Positions 27,756-36,355 of a DNA stretch of 39,737 nt are shown piece after piece (position 1 is the stretch's first letter; every line of letters begins with the position of its first letter). Source of the DNA: Lachnospiraceae bacterium (lineage in GTDB: Bacteria; Bacillota; Clostridia; Lachnospirales; Lachnospiraceae); contig JAGCUO010000119.1 of assembly GCA_017962825.1 (NCBI GenBank), positions 1 to 39,737 of the forward strand. The letters run 5' to 3'. The position numbers and the translations under genes are program-made. The notes under the pieces are model-generated. The model was not told the origin of the DNA. It did not search any database and was given only the letters and a program-made list of their open reading frames with translations.

Positions 27756-29174
27756 GTGAAAGCATTTATGGACGAAGAGTTTTTACTGGAAGGGAAAGTC
27801 GCTTCCAAACTCTATCACGAATATGCGGAGAATACTCCCATCCTCGACTACCACTGCCACATCTCACCTCAGGAGATCGCAGAGGACAGAAAATTCGACA
27901 ATATCGCTCAGGTATGGCTCGGAGGCGATCATTATAAATGGCGCTATATGAGAAGCTGCGGCGCAGAGGAAAAGTACTGCACCGGAGACGCTTCAGATCA
28001 TGACAAGTTCATCAAGTGGGCAGAATGCCTTGAAAAAGCCATCGGAAACCCTCTTTATCATTGGAGCCACCTGGAGCTTCAGCGTTACTTCGACTTTCAC
28101 GGACATCTTACCTCCGAGAATGCTGAGGAAGTATGGGAGCTTTGCAACAAAAAGCTTGCAGATCCTTCCATGAGTGCCCGCGGCATTATCAAGAAGAGCG
28201 GTGTTACCCTGATATGTACCACTGACGATCCCATTGACGATCTTCACTGGCATAAGCAGATTGCAGAGGATCCCACTTTTGATGTAAAGGTACTTCCCGC
28301 ATGGCGTCCCGATAAAGCCATGAACATCGAAAAGCCCGATTTCACTGATTACCTTGCAAAGCTTTCTGCCGTTGCAGGAACCGGTGAGATCAAGACCTGG
28401 AAAGACTTAAAGAATGCTCTTTCCGCAAGATTGGACTTTTTTGACAAGCAGGGCTGCGTTATCTCCGACCACGGTCTGGATTATGTAATGTACGCTCCCG
28501 CTACCGATGAAGAGGTCGAAAAGATCCTGGCCGCAAGATTAAGCGGAAAGACCGTAAGTGAGGAAGATGCGACCAAATTCAAGACCGCTTTCATGCTCTT
28601 TATGGCAAAAGAATACGTAGCACACGACTGGACCATGCAGCTTCATTACGGATGTAAGAGAAATAACAACACCCGCATGTTCAAAGCTACCGGTCCCGAT
28701 ACCGGATACGACTGCATCGACAATCACACTCCCGCTGCTCAGGTAGCAGATTTCCTGAACGCACTGGATACGGAGAACAAGCTTCCCAGAACCATACTTT
28801 ATTCACTGAATCCCGTCGACAACGCTTATATCGGAACCATCATCGGATGCTTCCAGGATTCCTCCGCAGTAGGCAAGCTTCAGCAGGGAAGCGCATGGTG
28901 GTTCAACGATCACATTAACGGAATGACCGATCAGATCAAATCCCTTGCGGCTCTTGGAAACCTCTCCGGATTTGTAGGAATGCTCACCGATTCAAGATCC
29001 TTCTTAAGCTATACCAGACATGAATATTTCAGAAGAATACTCTGCAACGTGATCGGCAAGTGGGTGGAAAACGGAGAATTCCCCGAGGACTATAAGATCC
29101 TTGGCAAGATCGTAGAAAACATCTCTTACTACAATGCGGTAAGATACTTCAAGTTCCCTCTTGAAGGAAAGTAA
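27756..29174 (+). CDS. uxaC: Glucuronate (uronate) isomerase
   Basis: UxaC interconverts D-glucuronate and D-fructuronate, and D-galacturonate and D-tagaturonate, the first step of hexuronate breakdown. The 472-residue protein has the metal-site stretch PILDYHCHISPQEIAEDRKFDNI near the N-terminus, the family segments CTTDDPIDDLHWH and GMLTDSRSFLSYTRHEYFRRI, and normal length. The start is GTG 27756, nine bases after AAAGGAG; reading from an ATG inside lacI would add 34 non-homologous residues. No other uronate genes (uxaA, uxaB, kdgK) are in the window, so the rest of the pathway lies elsewhere. Confidence 0.97.
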   Translation: MKAFMDEEFLLEGKVASKLYHEYAENTPILDYHCHISPQEIAEDRKFDNIAQVWLGGDHYKWRYMRSCGAEEKYCTGDASDHDKFIKWAECLEKAIGNPLYHWSHLELQRYFDFHGHLTSENAEEVWELCNKKLADPSMSARGIIKKSGVTLICTTDDPIDDLHWHKQIAEDPTFDVKVLPAWRPDKAMNIEKPDFTDYLAKLSAVAGTGEIKTWKDLKNALSARLDFFDKQGCVISDHGLDYVMYAPATDEEVEKILAARLSGKTVSEEDATKFKTAFMLFMAKEYVAHDWTMQLHYGCKRNNNTRMFKATGPDTGYDCIDNHTPAAQVADFLNALDTENKLPRTILYSLNPVDNAYIGTIIGCFQDSSAVGKLQQGSAWWFNDHINGMTDQIKSLAALGNLSGFVGMLTDSRSFLSYTRHEYFRRILCNVIGKWVENGEFPEDYKILGKIVENISYYNAVRYFKFPLEGK

Positions 29175-29183
29175 GTGACTACG

Positions 29184-29309
29184 GGTGACAGTGGGGACGC
29201 TTCATTTTGTCACCTCGATTTTAAAACATATAAAAAGGAGTAGCGTAAGCTACTCCTTAATTTTTTCTATTAAATCGAGGTGACAAAATGAAGCGTCCCC
29301 ACTGTCACC
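29184..29309. repeat. REPIN-like nested inverted repeat
   Basis: A 38-bp arm (29184-29221) is repeated perfectly in reverse complement at 29272-29309. Inside each arm is a 31-base unit (29184-29214 and 29279-29309) that begins GGTGACA and ends TGTCACC, so each unit can also fold by itself. Units contain GTGGGGACGCTTCATTTTG. Two inverted units around a spacer is the form of a REPIN (paired REP elements mobilised by a RAYT transposase). No transposase is nearby. It fills almost the whole space between the convergent uxaC and acyltransferase genes. From memory similar GTGGGGACG-containing units are dispersed in Firmicute genomes. Confidence 0.85.
29235..29266. terminator. Bidirectional terminator in the centre of the REPIN-like element
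   Basis: AAGGAGTAGC (29235-29244) pairs with GCTACTCCTT (29249-29258) around GTAA. AATTTTTT follows on the plus strand and TTTTTATA on the minus strand, so it can end both uxaC and the facing acyltransferase transcript. Confidence 0.85.
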
Positions 29310-29310
29310 A

Positions 29311-30063
29311 TTATTCCCCGGGTATCACATTCGGGGCTTTCTTTCCCTTTGCGACCATTACATCATTGATCTTCTTCATTATCTGAAGCTTTACGTAATC
29401 GGATATCTCTTTGGACTTCATATCCTTGTAATCTTCATAATAGAGAGGCTCGAGATAGTGAACCTGAGTTGTGATCTTGGCAAGGATATTTACTCCGAAT
29501 GCCCTGTATGAATCGATGATGGCTACCGGAACGATGGGGCGTTTAGCCTTCATTGCCGCTTTAAAAGCACCGGGCATGAATTCCTGAACCATGTTTCTGT
29601 TATGATAATATCCGCCTTCGGGAAAGATAATATATATCCTGCCTTCTTTGACTCGTTCGGATACGGAGTGAATGCTGTTTACCTGGGAACGCATATCCGA
29701 CCTGTTCAGTCTGCATCCTTCCAGAACATCTACCATCTCATCGGCAAGAGGAAGTCTGGATCTTACCTCATCCATAACAACGGTGCAGGGTCTTTCATGG
29801 GAATACACGATACCGAGCACATCGTATTTTCCCTGATGGTTGGGGAACATTACATATCCTCCCTCTTCGGGAAGATGCTCCATTCCGAAAGCCTTGGTCC
29901 TGATCCGGCCGTTTCTCATACACTGGATGACCATGCGCTTTACAAACGCATATCTTTCTTCCAGCGGATAAGAATCGAAATGACTCATGATATACCTGGA
30001 CTTGATCATAAAGTAGATTATCCAGGGAATCGATACGATTATTGTCAGGTAAAATCTAAGCAT
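29311..30063 (-). CDS. 1-acyl-sn-glycerol-3-phosphate acyltransferase (PlsC-like)
   Basis: A 250-residue membrane-linked acyltransferase that likely turns lysophosphatidate into phosphatidate. One N-terminal membrane segment (residues 2-20) is followed by the catalytic N-H-x4-D motif at 75-81 (NHQGKYD) and the acceptor-binding FPEGG at 147-151, with a later conserved PIVPVAI. Length is normal for PlsC. It is a single gene with a divergent HAD gene on the other side; the gap holds at least one promoter. Its stop codon lies right beside the REPIN-like element. Confidence 0.88.
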   Translation of the reverse strand: MLRFYLTIIVSIPWIIYFMIKSRYIMSHFDSYPLEERYAFVKRMVIQCMRNGRIRTKAFGMEHLPEEGGYVMFPNHQGKYDVLGIVYSHERPCTVVMDEVRSRLPLADEMVDVLEGCRLNRSDMRSQVNSIHSVSERVKEGRIYIIFPEGGYYHNRNMVQEFMPGAFKAAMKAKRPIVPVAIIDSYRAFGVNILAKITTQVHYLEPLYYEDYKDMKSKEISDYVKLQIMKKINDVMVAKGKKAPNVIPGE

Positions 30064-30093
30064 TTTTCAGATGAAGCACGTGCTCCGTAAAAG

Positions 30094-30122
30094 TTGACGA
30101 TAGATACTGTAAAGTTTAAAAT
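30094..30122 (+). promoter_or_regulatory. Promoter of the HAD-yczE-wzz-epsG operon
   Basis: TTGACG (30094-30099) and TAAAAT (30117-30122) are 17 bases apart, giving a leader of about 80 bases to the HAD gene. The same gap also holds a weak minus-strand candidate for the acyltransferase (TTGTAA and TAAAAT with an 18-base gap). Confidence 0.72.
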
Positions 30123-30209
30123 AAATCGATATGATTTTATCATAGCAATCGGTATGTTTACAATTATTTTCCGCATATATATGCATAAAATGAAAGGCTG
30201 TTTTCCAGA

Positions 30210-30866
30210 ATGATCAAAGCAGTGATCTTTGACCTTGACGGCACAATACTCGATACCGAAAAATACTACCGGATATGCTGGCCAAAGGCCTGTGAACACT
30301 TCGGTTTTCATATGGACGAAGAAATGTACCTGAAGCTCCGCAGTTTCGGAAGGCCCTTCGTATACGATCAGTTCAGGGAATGGTTCGGAGATTCATTCAA
30401 CTACGACGAGGTTCGTGCATACAGAAAGCATATATACGAAGAGATAGTCAAAGAGCACGGCATACAGGTAAAACCCGGTGCGATAAATGCCCTTAACTGG
30501 TTAAAAGAAAACCGGATATTACGAGCCGTGGCAACAGCCACCGATCTTGAAAGAACGGGAAGATATTTAAAAAGCGTGGGACTTGATGACTGTTTCGACA
30601 GGATATGTTCTGCGGCGGACTGCAAATTCGGAAAGCCGGCACCTGACGTATATCTGAAAGCAGTGGAGCAGCTTGGGCTGGAGCCAAAAGAATGCATCGC
30701 CGTAGAGGATGCGCCAAACGGAATACTCTCCGCAAGCAGAGCAGGACTAAGTGTTGTATTCGTACCGGATCAAAGAGAAAGCGAGCCTGAGGTTGAGCAT
30801 CTGTGCATGGCCAAGATAAAAACACTGGATGATCTTCCGAGGATAATACAAAATGGACAAGAGTAA
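30210..30866 (+). CDS. HAD-superfamily hydrolase (beta-phosphoglucomutase/GS1-like)
   Basis: A 218-residue HAD phosphatase with the nucleophile motif DLDGT (Asp8, Asp10), a helical cap at about residues 16-90, the motif-II threonine in AVATAT, motif III Lys in KFGKPAPDVY and the acid pair in VEDAPNGI. This is the layout of beta-phosphoglucomutases, GS1-like nucleotidases and sugar phosphatases; the substrate cannot be chosen from sequence. The gene overlaps the following YczE-like gene by 14 bases. The AAAGG before the ATG is 12 bases away, longer than normal. Confidence 0.88.
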   Translation: MIKAVIFDLDGTILDTEKYYRICWPKACEHFGFHMDEEMYLKLRSFGRPFVYDQFREWFGDSFNYDEVRAYRKHIYEEIVKEHGIQVKPGAINALNWLKENRILRAVATATDLERTGRYLKSVGLDDCFDRICSAADCKFGKPAPDVYLKAVEQLGLEPKECIAVEDAPNGILSASRAGLSVVFVPDQRESEPEVEHLCMAKIKTLDDLPRIIQNGQE

Positions 30867-31566
30867 ATTCACTACCTGGGCCGGTTTGGACAGGTTTAAA
30901 GAAGACAAAAAACAATTTGCATCAAATGTGGTAATGGTCGTATGTGCGGTTTTATGCATGGGTATATCCCTCGGGTTTCTCCTGGAGACAGATCTGGGAA
31001 CCGATCCGTACACCTTCATGAATGTAAGTATCGCAGGAAAGATCGGGTGGACTCTCGGTAACTGGCAGCTTGCATTAAATGCGGTGATGCTTCTTATCGT
31101 AATAATCGTAACCGGAATAAAGCTTATCGGCCCCGGTTCCATCGCAAACATGGTACTGGTAGGTTACACCGTTGACTTCACCAGGATGCTCATCGGCAGA
31201 ACCTTTCCGGAAGGATTTTTCATGGGACCTGTCGCAAGACCAGTGACATTCATTCTCGGTCTGGTGGGATTTCTTATAAGTGCCGCTGTATATATGAACT
31301 CACGTCTGGGTCTTTCACCTTATGACGGATCGGGCAAAATATTCTGCAATCTGTTTAAGAAGATCCCTTTTTTCATCACGAGGATAGTTTTCGATTCCTG
31401 CGCAGTTTTGATCGGTTTTCTATTTGGAGACGCCCCCGGGATCGGCACCATACTGATGGCTGTGTTCTTAGGGCCTGCAATAACTGCCGTAGGTTCGTTC
31501 ATGGACAGATATATATTTAAAAAGTCGGAGAAAACATATGAAACTTTGGGAAATGAGATATGGTGA
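30853..31566 (+). CDS. YczE/YitT-like membrane protein
   Basis: A 237-residue protein with about six membrane segments and short loops. The segment FLLETDLGTDPYTFMNVSIA near residues 45-65, the later LGLSPYDG, and PGIGTILMAVFLGPAI near the end are the repeat motifs of the YczE/YyaS/YitT family. Function is unknown; some members sit by siderophore or peptide genes. It overlaps the HAD gene on one side and the Wzz-like gene (29 bases) on the other, so translation of the four genes is tightly linked. Confidence 0.85.
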   Translation: MDKSKFTTWAGLDRFKEDKKQFASNVVMVVCAVLCMGISLGFLLETDLGTDPYTFMNVSIAGKIGWTLGNWQLALNAVMLLIVIIVTGIKLIGPGSIANMVLVGYTVDFTRMLIGRTFPEGFFMGPVARPVTFILGLVGFLISAAVYMNSRLGLSPYDGSGKIFCNLFKKIPFFITRIVFDSCAVLIGFLFGDAPGIGTILMAVFLGPAITAVGSFMDRYIFKKSEKTYETLGNEIW

Positions 31567-32593
31567 CGAACCTGTAAACGGAAGACTCTTCCTGCTCAGG
31601 TTTATCAAAAAGATCCCTCTTATAATAGGCTGTGTCGTGATCGGTGCCGCTCTTGTCTGCGCTTGTCATCTTATCTACAGGCTTTCATCACCCTATGAAT
31701 TTCAGGCAGAGACCGATGTTTACCTCGAGTACATTCCCGAGGCAGGATCGAACGAGCTGATCTATTTTAACAAATATACATGGGAACAGATGTCCAAGGA
31801 CTCTGCGATCATTGACGAGATCTTAAAGGCAGATCCTACCTTGGACGAACAGACCGTAAGGGAATCATTCCTGGCAACCCTCAAATCGGATGTCAAGGTT
31901 CTCACTCTTCAGGTTACCAATCCGGATCCCAACACGTGCACAAGGATACTTAATGCAGGAGTCATCGGTATATCTTCATTTGCGGAATCACTTCCCGAGA
32001 TACTTTCCGCAAAAGAGATCGGAGGCACTTCGGAGCCCGCTCTTCTTCCTCCTGATATAAGAGCTATAAGAGCGATCATTCTCGGTGCTGTCATCGGTTT
32101 GTTCATATCCGGACTTTACGTGTGGATCTCCATCATATCGGACGACCGCATCATTCTTCCCGAAACCATCGAGAAAAGATACCACCTTCCTTCCGCAGGA
32201 TGCTTGAGTGCGAAAAATCTCCATGAGACCCTTGAAGACCTTGCGGGCGAAGACGGCTTCATCGCAGCATCCACCCTTCCCACAGACAGATTCAATGCGA
32301 TCATCGACAAACTCATTTCCATAGGATCCAATGTGGAGGGAAAGACGCTTAATCTTTCGGATACCGAAAAGCCCGGACTTTTAAATGAAGTAAAAAATGC
32401 GGATCACCCCATCGTATATATCTTCTCTTCCAAGAATCATACAGGCGGTGACGAAAGAGCACTCTCCTTCTTAAGCAAATGCGATAAAGAACCCATGTGT
32501 GCGGTTCTTGCAGATACCGACGATACACTTATCAGAGCATATTACATCGGCAGGGAATCAAGATTCGCCGAGGAAAGCAAAAACACTAAATGA
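31538..32593 (+). CDS. Wzz-like polysaccharide chain-length protein with CpsD-like tail lacking a P-loop
   Basis: A 351-residue protein with the Wzz/CapB layout: short cytoplasmic N-terminus, membrane segment 1 (about 26-48), extracellular domain with FQAETDVYLEYIPEAG, and membrane segment 2 (about 177-200). A cytoplasmic tail of 150 residues follows. Its hydrophobic strand-like segments resemble the fold of the partner tyrosine kinase CpsD, but there is no GxxGxGKS/T P-loop and no tyrosine-rich end, so it would be catalytically dead. GGAG seven bases before the ATG sets the start. The next gene is a polymerase-like EpsG. No kinase or glycosyltransferase is present. Confidence 0.8.
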   Translation: MKLWEMRYGDEPVNGRLFLLRFIKKIPLIIGCVVIGAALVCACHLIYRLSSPYEFQAETDVYLEYIPEAGSNELIYFNKYTWEQMSKDSAIIDEILKADPTLDEQTVRESFLATLKSDVKVLTLQVTNPDPNTCTRILNAGVIGISSFAESLPEILSAKEIGGTSEPALLPPDIRAIRAIILGAVIGLFISGLYVWISIISDDRIILPETIEKRYHLPSAGCLSAKNLHETLEDLAGEDGFIAASTLPTDRFNAIIDKLISIGSNVEGKTLNLSDTEKPGLLNEVKNADHPIVYIFSSKNHTGGDERALSFLSKCDKEPMCAVLADTDDTLIRAYYIGRESRFAEESKNTK

Positions 32594-33687
32594 TAACCTA
32601 CGGATTATTTCTGTATATAGCTCTCACCGCAGCGGTGGTCTTCATCTCAATGGGTGTTGATACCGTAGATGCCCGCTCGCTTTCGGGCACTACTTACCTT
32701 GCGAAGAGAGTCCTCAGAAACAGAGTACTTGCCGCAGGTGTATTTATTCTATTGTCCGCTGTTTCTGTCTGCAGGATCGCAGTGGGTAACGACTACTGGG
32801 TTTACAGGGACAATTTCAATCTCATAGCTCAGGACAGATATGTCAGCTATGAACCGGGTTTCAGATACATAGTCAAGATCCTTCAGTATTTCCTGGATTA
32901 CGATAACTATCTTCCCATCTTCGCTTTCTTTTCACTCATCACGGTATTTCTGATGGTAAAAGCCATCTACGATCAAAGCGATTGGTTTGTATATTCCGTA
33001 TTCATCTTCATGACCGCGGGATACTATTTCGGAAGCCTTAACAATGTCAGATATTATCTGGCTCTTTCCGCTGCCATGTTTTCCATGAAATATATTCTGG
33101 AAAAAGATTACGTAAAATTCTTTGCCATCATCGGCGCGGCGGCACTTTTTCACAAATCGGTGCTGATCGTAATACCTTTGTATCTTCTGGCCACCATCAA
33201 CTGGAACTGGCTGGGACATACCGTCATCAGTGCATTCTGTGCCACACTTCTCTTCTTCCCGGGACTCTACAGGAAGATCATCTTTTTCTTCTATCCCTTT
33301 TATGAAGGATCGATGTTTGATACCGGTCAGACCAGTCTGATCAACATAGCAAAGGCTGCGGCTATATTTATCTTTGCGCTTATATATCGTAAAAAGATCG
33401 CGGAAGACAGGAAGCTTAAATTCGGATTCTACTGCAATCTCTTTGCGCTTCTTTTGTATGTCTTCTGTTCATTCATGCCCGAAATATCCAGAATAGGATT
33501 CTATCTTAATGTGAGCAATGTGTTCTTCATCCCCGCTCTCCTCATTAAGATCGAAGATAAAAAAACAAGGACTGCCTGGACCGTCGTTATCGGTCTTGCA
33601 TTCCTCATTCTCTATGCCCTGTTCCTCAGAAGTGCGTATAACACTGATATCAGAATACTCCCCTATTACAACTGGATCTTCCAGTAA
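32590..33687 (+). CDS. EpsG/Wzy-like polysaccharide polymerase
   Basis: A 365-residue membrane protein with about ten hydrophobic segments. It carries the EpsG-family loop VGNDYWVYRDNFNLIAQDRYVSYEPGFRY near residues 62-90, the usual IAR-like site of Wzy-type polymerases. Its ATG overlaps the stop of the Wzz-like gene (ATGA). Together with Wzz it should polymerise an extracellular polysaccharide and set chain length, but there are no glycosyltransferases, flippase or sugar-nucleotide genes next to it. A terminator follows. Confidence 0.85.
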   Translation: MITYGLFLYIALTAAVVFISMGVDTVDARSLSGTTYLAKRVLRNRVLAAGVFILLSAVSVCRIAVGNDYWVYRDNFNLIAQDRYVSYEPGFRYIVKILQYFLDYDNYLPIFAFFSLITVFLMVKAIYDQSDWFVYSVFIFMTAGYYFGSLNNVRYYLALSAAMFSMKYILEKDYVKFFAIIGAAALFHKSVLIVIPLYLLATINWNWLGHTVISAFCATLLFFPGLYRKIIFFFYPFYEGSMFDTGQTSLINIAKAAAIFIFALIYRKKIAEDRKLKFGFYCNLFALLLYVFCSFMPEISRIGFYLNVSNVFFIPALLIKIEDKKTRTAWTVVIGLAFLILYALFLRSAYNTDIRILPYYNWIFQ

Positions 33688-33743
33688 GTCTAATTCTTTA
33701 ACCCTTTTTTAAGTTTCTTTAATGCTTTATTATATTTGTCTTT

Positions 33744-33768
33744 ATCCGCTTTTCATGCGGATTTTTTG
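33744..33768 (+). terminator. Terminator of the HAD-yczE-wzz-epsG operon
   Basis: ATCCGC (33744-33749) pairs with GCGGAT (33757-33762) around a 7-base loop, followed by six T. It overlaps the likely -35 region of the next gene. Confidence 0.82.
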
Positions 33769-33812
33769 TGCTATAGTCTTCTCGTAACAAAATCCGTGAC
33801 GTATTTCACGGA
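33769..33812 (+). promoter_or_regulatory. Extended -10 promoter and leader hairpin of the large lipoprotein gene
   Basis: TGCTATAGT (33769-33777) is an extended -10; the -35 side is poor (TTTTCA, 33750-33755, 16 bases away and inside the terminator). Transcription would begin near 33784. Just after it TCCGTGA (33793-33799) pairs with TCACGGA (33806-33812), a 7-bp hairpin that could be an operator or a leader structure. GTGAGG lies five bases before the ATG. Confidence 0.5.
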
Positions 33813-33828
33813 AGATTGTGAGGTTATT

Positions 33829-35787
33829 ATGAAGAGACGATTAGTCAGGTTAATGCTTATCGGAATTACTGCCATCGCTCTTACGGGATGCAGTAATCTT
33901 AACGAAGTTATACCGCCGTCAAATGACGAGCTTATTGAAGAAACCGAAAACAACGAAACAGACATTGAAGCAGAAGACAATGGCGAAGATGATGATCATT
34001 TGTCGAGCGAGGGAGTAGCACACGGAAAAGACAGTTATATACTGGCAAGAACTCCCCTGGCAGAAACCTTCTACGTGTATGATTCGGAAACAGATTCTTT
34101 TCGCGGGATAAACCGTTACGATCTGGCAGATAAAGCTCCGAATGCCAATCCGGATATTTACCGCCTATACAATGAGTATGATTATTACAGAAGTTCTCTT
34201 ATCGGTGAAGGTGACGGATTTTTATTTTTCCAGGACAGTGTAGTATTCGAAGAAGGCGGAAATTCCCAGTCCATCGTGTATGCTGTTAAAATGGATGATC
34301 ACAAGATCTATGATGTATGGAGAAACAGCGGGGACGGATTTATCCAGGGATGCGAGTTTTATAACGGATACATCTACATCGATTATAATATCGGATACGA
34401 CGAGAATTACACATCACTCGGAGAAGATGTTGTTTGCTTCAAATATGACCGTATAAGTGATTCTTTTACGGAAGGTGAAGTTAAAGAAGGAGTTAAAAAG
34501 ACCGTTCGTGCAGCAGGTGATCTCGGAGCTCATATAAGAAGAAGCGGAAATTTCTGTAACGCACATGTCTATGATGAATGCGGATACCTGCCTTCAGTAA
34601 AGGACGGAGAACTTCTTCTGATCGATTCCACCGGAAGTGCAAAAGAAATCCCCGGATTCGAAGAAGGCTACAATGCCTTTTACGATAAGACTCATGTTTT
34701 CACCATTCTGCTGGATTATGAAACAGGAAAAGGAACCGCCTACGTCTACGACCTCGGTACAGATAAAACAACCGTGGTTGCGGAAGAACTTAACGCGGAA
34801 AGACTGCTGGGCAAAGGCGGTACAAAATATTATTACAGCGTTTCAGATTCCGAGGAATACGGTATAAATCATAATTTCATATATGAGTATGATTCCGAAA
34901 ACGGAAACAACAGACTGTTGTACGATGTAAAATTCGCTCCCGGTTCCGACATTTTTCCGGGCATCGAAGGATTTACACTGACCGATTCCTTCATCTACTA
35001 CGTAGGTTTTGACAACGGAAGTATTTTCTGGGTTCCCGTAAAAATAGACGATCCATCCAAGGAATATCCCAGAATCGATCTTGGTTCCGAAGAACTGTTT
35101 AATTACGGAACCATAGATTATATGTCAAATACCTATAAATGCCCCGATTGCAATACCGATCTTGTATGCACCTATGTCGAATATCCTGTTTTGAACGAAT
35201 ATCCTTCATACAATATCGATAAGATCAACGAATATATGAAAGGCGTTGCTCAAAGCTTTATCGATGCAAATAATAATGACGGTTATTCGGACAGTTCCTG
35301 TGAAGATCATAGTGAACATCCCTCCTGGTACAGAATAACGGAAGATTATTATGTCTCCTCCATTGATAATATCTGCGATAATTATCTTACCATTGGCATG
35401 TCCGGATACTGGTACGGAGGAGGTGCTCACGGAATGCCCTCAAGACTCCAGTACATGTTCGACCTTACTACCGGAGAATTAAAAACTCTTTCGGATTTCT
35501 ATACAGGTTCGGAAAATGATTTCAAGGCTCTGGTAGCCGAAAAAACCAAGGAGCATTTCCTGAGCTGCATGGAAAAAGAAGATTACGGAACACCTTATTT
35601 TGCGGCCGATGCCGAAACTGTTTATGCAGAGGCATATGACAAAGTATCCCTTGATTCGGGTACGATAGAATTCACCGAAGACGGTATCATATATTCCTAT
35701 CCTCCCTATGAAATGGGACCTTATGCATCAGGATTCATCGATATAAAGATTTCTTATGATGAACTCCTGGGAAGAAATTCGCTTTAA
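33829..35787 (+). CDS. Large lipoprotein with C-terminal DUF3298/DUF4163-type domain
   Basis: A 652-residue secreted lipoprotein. The signal peptide ends in the lipobox L-T-G-C (Cys21), then a 40-residue acidic linker rich in Glu/Asp/Asn, and a long beta-rich region (about 55-430) with repeated Tyr-Asp blades (YVYDSETD, AYVYDLGTDKT, YEYDSENG) suggestive of a beta-propeller. The last 200 residues contain ITEDYYVSSIDNICDNYLTI, WYGGGAHG and FDLTTGELKTLSDFY, typical of DUF3298. A C-x-x-C pair (KCPDCN) lies between. Function unknown; similar proteins are thought to sit on the cell surface. The start is at ATG 33829; an ATG 31 codons upstream lacks a site and would bury the signal peptide. Confidence 0.83.
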   Translation: MKRRLVRLMLIGITAIALTGCSNLNEVIPPSNDELIEETENNETDIEAEDNGEDDDHLSSEGVAHGKDSYILARTPLAETFYVYDSETDSFRGINRYDLADKAPNANPDIYRLYNEYDYYRSSLIGEGDGFLFFQDSVVFEEGGNSQSIVYAVKMDDHKIYDVWRNSGDGFIQGCEFYNGYIYIDYNIGYDENYTSLGEDVVCFKYDRISDSFTEGEVKEGVKKTVRAAGDLGAHIRRSGNFCNAHVYDECGYLPSVKDGELLLIDSTGSAKEIPGFEEGYNAFYDKTHVFTILLDYETGKGTAYVYDLGTDKTTVVAEELNAERLLGKGGTKYYYSVSDSEEYGINHNFIYEYDSENGNNRLLYDVKFAPGSDIFPGIEGFTLTDSFIYYVGFDNGSIFWVPVKIDDPSKEYPRIDLGSEELFNYGTIDYMSNTYKCPDCNTDLVCTYVEYPVLNEYPSYNIDKINEYMKGVAQSFIDANNNDGYSDSSCEDHSEHPSWYRITEDYYVSSIDNICDNYLTIGMSGYWYGGGAHGMPSRLQYMFDLTTGELKTLSDFYTGSENDFKALVAEKTKEHFLSCMEKEDYGTPYFAADAETVYAEAYDKVSLDSGTIEFTEDGIIYSYPPYEMGPYASGFIDIKISYDELLGRNSL

Positions 35788-35828
35788 GGGTATCCTTTCC
35801 ACCCCCCTCGGGAACGGATATCTCTTAA

Positions 35829-35890
35829 GTCTTCCGGCTTTCCACGGAAGACCCATATACAAAAAGGACTGCTCTTTCGGCAGTCCTTTT
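35829..35890. terminator. Double hairpin and bidirectional terminator between convergent genes
   Basis: GTCTTCCG (35829-35836) pairs with CGGAAGAC (35845-35852) as a first hairpin without T run. AAAAGGACTGC (35862-35872) pairs with GCAGTCCTTTT (35880-35890), which with its A/T flanks works as a terminator in both directions. It closes the lipoprotein gene and the facing GNAT operon. Confidence 0.85.
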
Positions 35891-35899
35891 ATTTTGCAA

Positions 35900-36349
35900 T
35901 TATCCTTCCCGGATCACTGTCTCCATTATATCGTAATGGAGTTTGTTATATCCGCACTTCTTATAGGTCTCGATCGCACGTTCATTTTCCGGTTCCACCT
36001 CCAGCTTGAACCGTACGATCTCGGGGTACATGGAAGGGAGATTTTCAAAAAACTGTTTCGAAATTCCGCGCCTTCTGAAATCTTCTTTCACATACAGATC
36101 CTCGATCCATGCACAGATCCCTCCGTACTCTGTTGTAAAGCTCTTAGATACCATGGAATATCCCGCTATCCTGCCCTCTTCCATAAATACATATCCGTCG
36201 AGATAGGGGCAATCTCCAATGCAGGCTTCTATATCATTTTTAAGTACTCTGTCAGATGACGTATGAAGAACCGCAGGAGAATCATAAAACACTCTCATCA
36301 TCTCAAACACCTCATCGAAATGTGATCTGTCCATCTTAACTATTTTCAT
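35900..36349 (-). CDS. GNAT-family N-acetyltransferase
   Basis: A 149-residue acetyltransferase. The acetyl-CoA loop is seen in DLYVKEDFRRRGISKQFFENL (R-R-x-G-x-S/A), and FKLEVEPENERAIETYKKCGY is the usual last motif. The substrate is unknown; relatives act on small molecules or protein N-termini. It is the last gene of the CPBP-XRE-GNAT group, beginning six bases after the XRE stop, with GGGAGG inside the end of the XRE gene. A role in protection or immunity is possible from the context but not shown. Confidence 0.87.
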   Translation of the reverse strand: MKIVKMDRSHFDEVFEMMRVFYDSPAVLHTSSDRVLKNDIEACIGDCPYLDGYVFMEEGRIAGYSMVSKSFTTEYGGICAWIEDLYVKEDFRRRGISKQFFENLPSMYPEIVRFKLEVEPENERAIETYKKCGYNKLHYDIMETVIREG

Positions 36350-36355
36350 TTATGA

